Positions 63,912-64,000 of a DNA stretch of 64,000 nucleotides are shown here, one piece after another. The notes under the pieces are model-generated. The model worked only from the letters and a program-made list of their open reading frames with translations, made no database searches and had not been told where the DNA came from. The DNA is from Pirellulales bacterium (GTDB lineage: Bacteria > Planctomycetota > Planctomycetia > Pirellulales > Thermoguttaceae). How positions within the stretch are numbered: the stretch's first letter is position 1; each line of letters begins with the position of its first letter. Location of the stretch: assembly GCA_016935315.1 (NCBI GenBank), contig JAFGRD010000022.1:19447-83446 (forward strand), in the 5' to 3' direction. A program made the translations under genes and the position numbers.

Positions 63912-64000
63912 TTGACGCCTGCACAGTCAATGCGCGAGGGCGACCAACGGGAGCCCGATTCTGCCGGCCTCCCGTTGGTCGGCCTGGATCATTCGCAATG
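63912..64000 (+). repeat. 88-bp dispersed intergenic repeat, copy B, at right edge
   Basis: TTGACGCCTGCACAGTCAAT at the left end; the perfect 12-bp inverted repeat GACCAACGGGAG / CTCCCGTTGGTC is intact here, with inner CCG/CGG pairs. The 88 bases match copies at 20737 and 23743 (reverse); flanking sequence beyond 64000 is not visible, so the copy may be complete or cut. Confidence 0.8.

Overview
This 64 kb window is GC-rich, densely coded and almost certainly from a planctomycete (phylum Planctomycetota, probably class Planctomycetia). The support is the combination of a DUF1559 prepilin-like protein, a PEP-CTERM protein, a BBP2-type outer-membrane barrel, a secreted formylglycine sulfatase, two HzsA-related diheme proteins, a Tad locus with a Ser/Thr kinase, and a caspase-like domain. 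No rRNA, tRNA, CRISPR array, prophage or intact insertion sequence was seen. All family assignments come from reading the translations and motifs by eye; no database search was run.

Region by region: 1-7 kb is housekeeping on the + strand (polA cut by the left edge, coaE, rho, ribH, nusB, ftsY). 7-11.4 kb holds an outer-membrane barrel facing a minus-strand group of exported proteins (FmdE-like, DUF1559, PEP-CTERM). 12-14 kb is a nitrogen module, amtB plus a PII gene, behind a good sigma-54 promoter match. 14-25 kb has tatC, manA, a small lipoprotein, a pseudouridine synthase, pyrK, rpsT, a TPR protein, a cobA-hemD fusion, coaD preceded by an aminotransferase remnant, and an HD hydrolase. 25-34.6 kb holds a zinc-ribbon membrane protein, an ACT protein, an alpha/beta hydrolase next to a QueD/PTPS protein, a sulfatase diverging from a large HzsA-related protein, and a lipoprotein. 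34.8-39.8 kb is a cassette of acyl carrier protein, acyl-AMP ligase, glutamine amidotransferase (AsnB type) and a NAD-synthase-like ligase. 39.9-55.9 kb is one long minus-strand Tad (Flp pilus/secretion) locus that ends in a 1120-residue kinase-caspase protein and a PPC/DUF296 protein. 56-64 kb contains two small unknown genes, then a heparinase-like lyase, a second HzsA-related diheme protein, a Gfo/Idh/MocA oxidoreductase and a TIM-barrel epimerase, which look like a carbohydrate-use set.

The points most worth following are: the kinase-TM-repeat-caspase protein with an EF-hand-like loop at the end of the Tad locus, together with an FHA domain fused to one of the two Tad ATPases; an 88-bp dispersed intergenic repeat in three copies (one inverted) with a 12-bp inverted repeat inside; the ACP/ligase/amidotransferase/NAD-synthase-like cassette; and the nitrogen module, with its sigma-54 promoter and a PII protein that has Leu where the modified T-loop Tyr51 normally sits.
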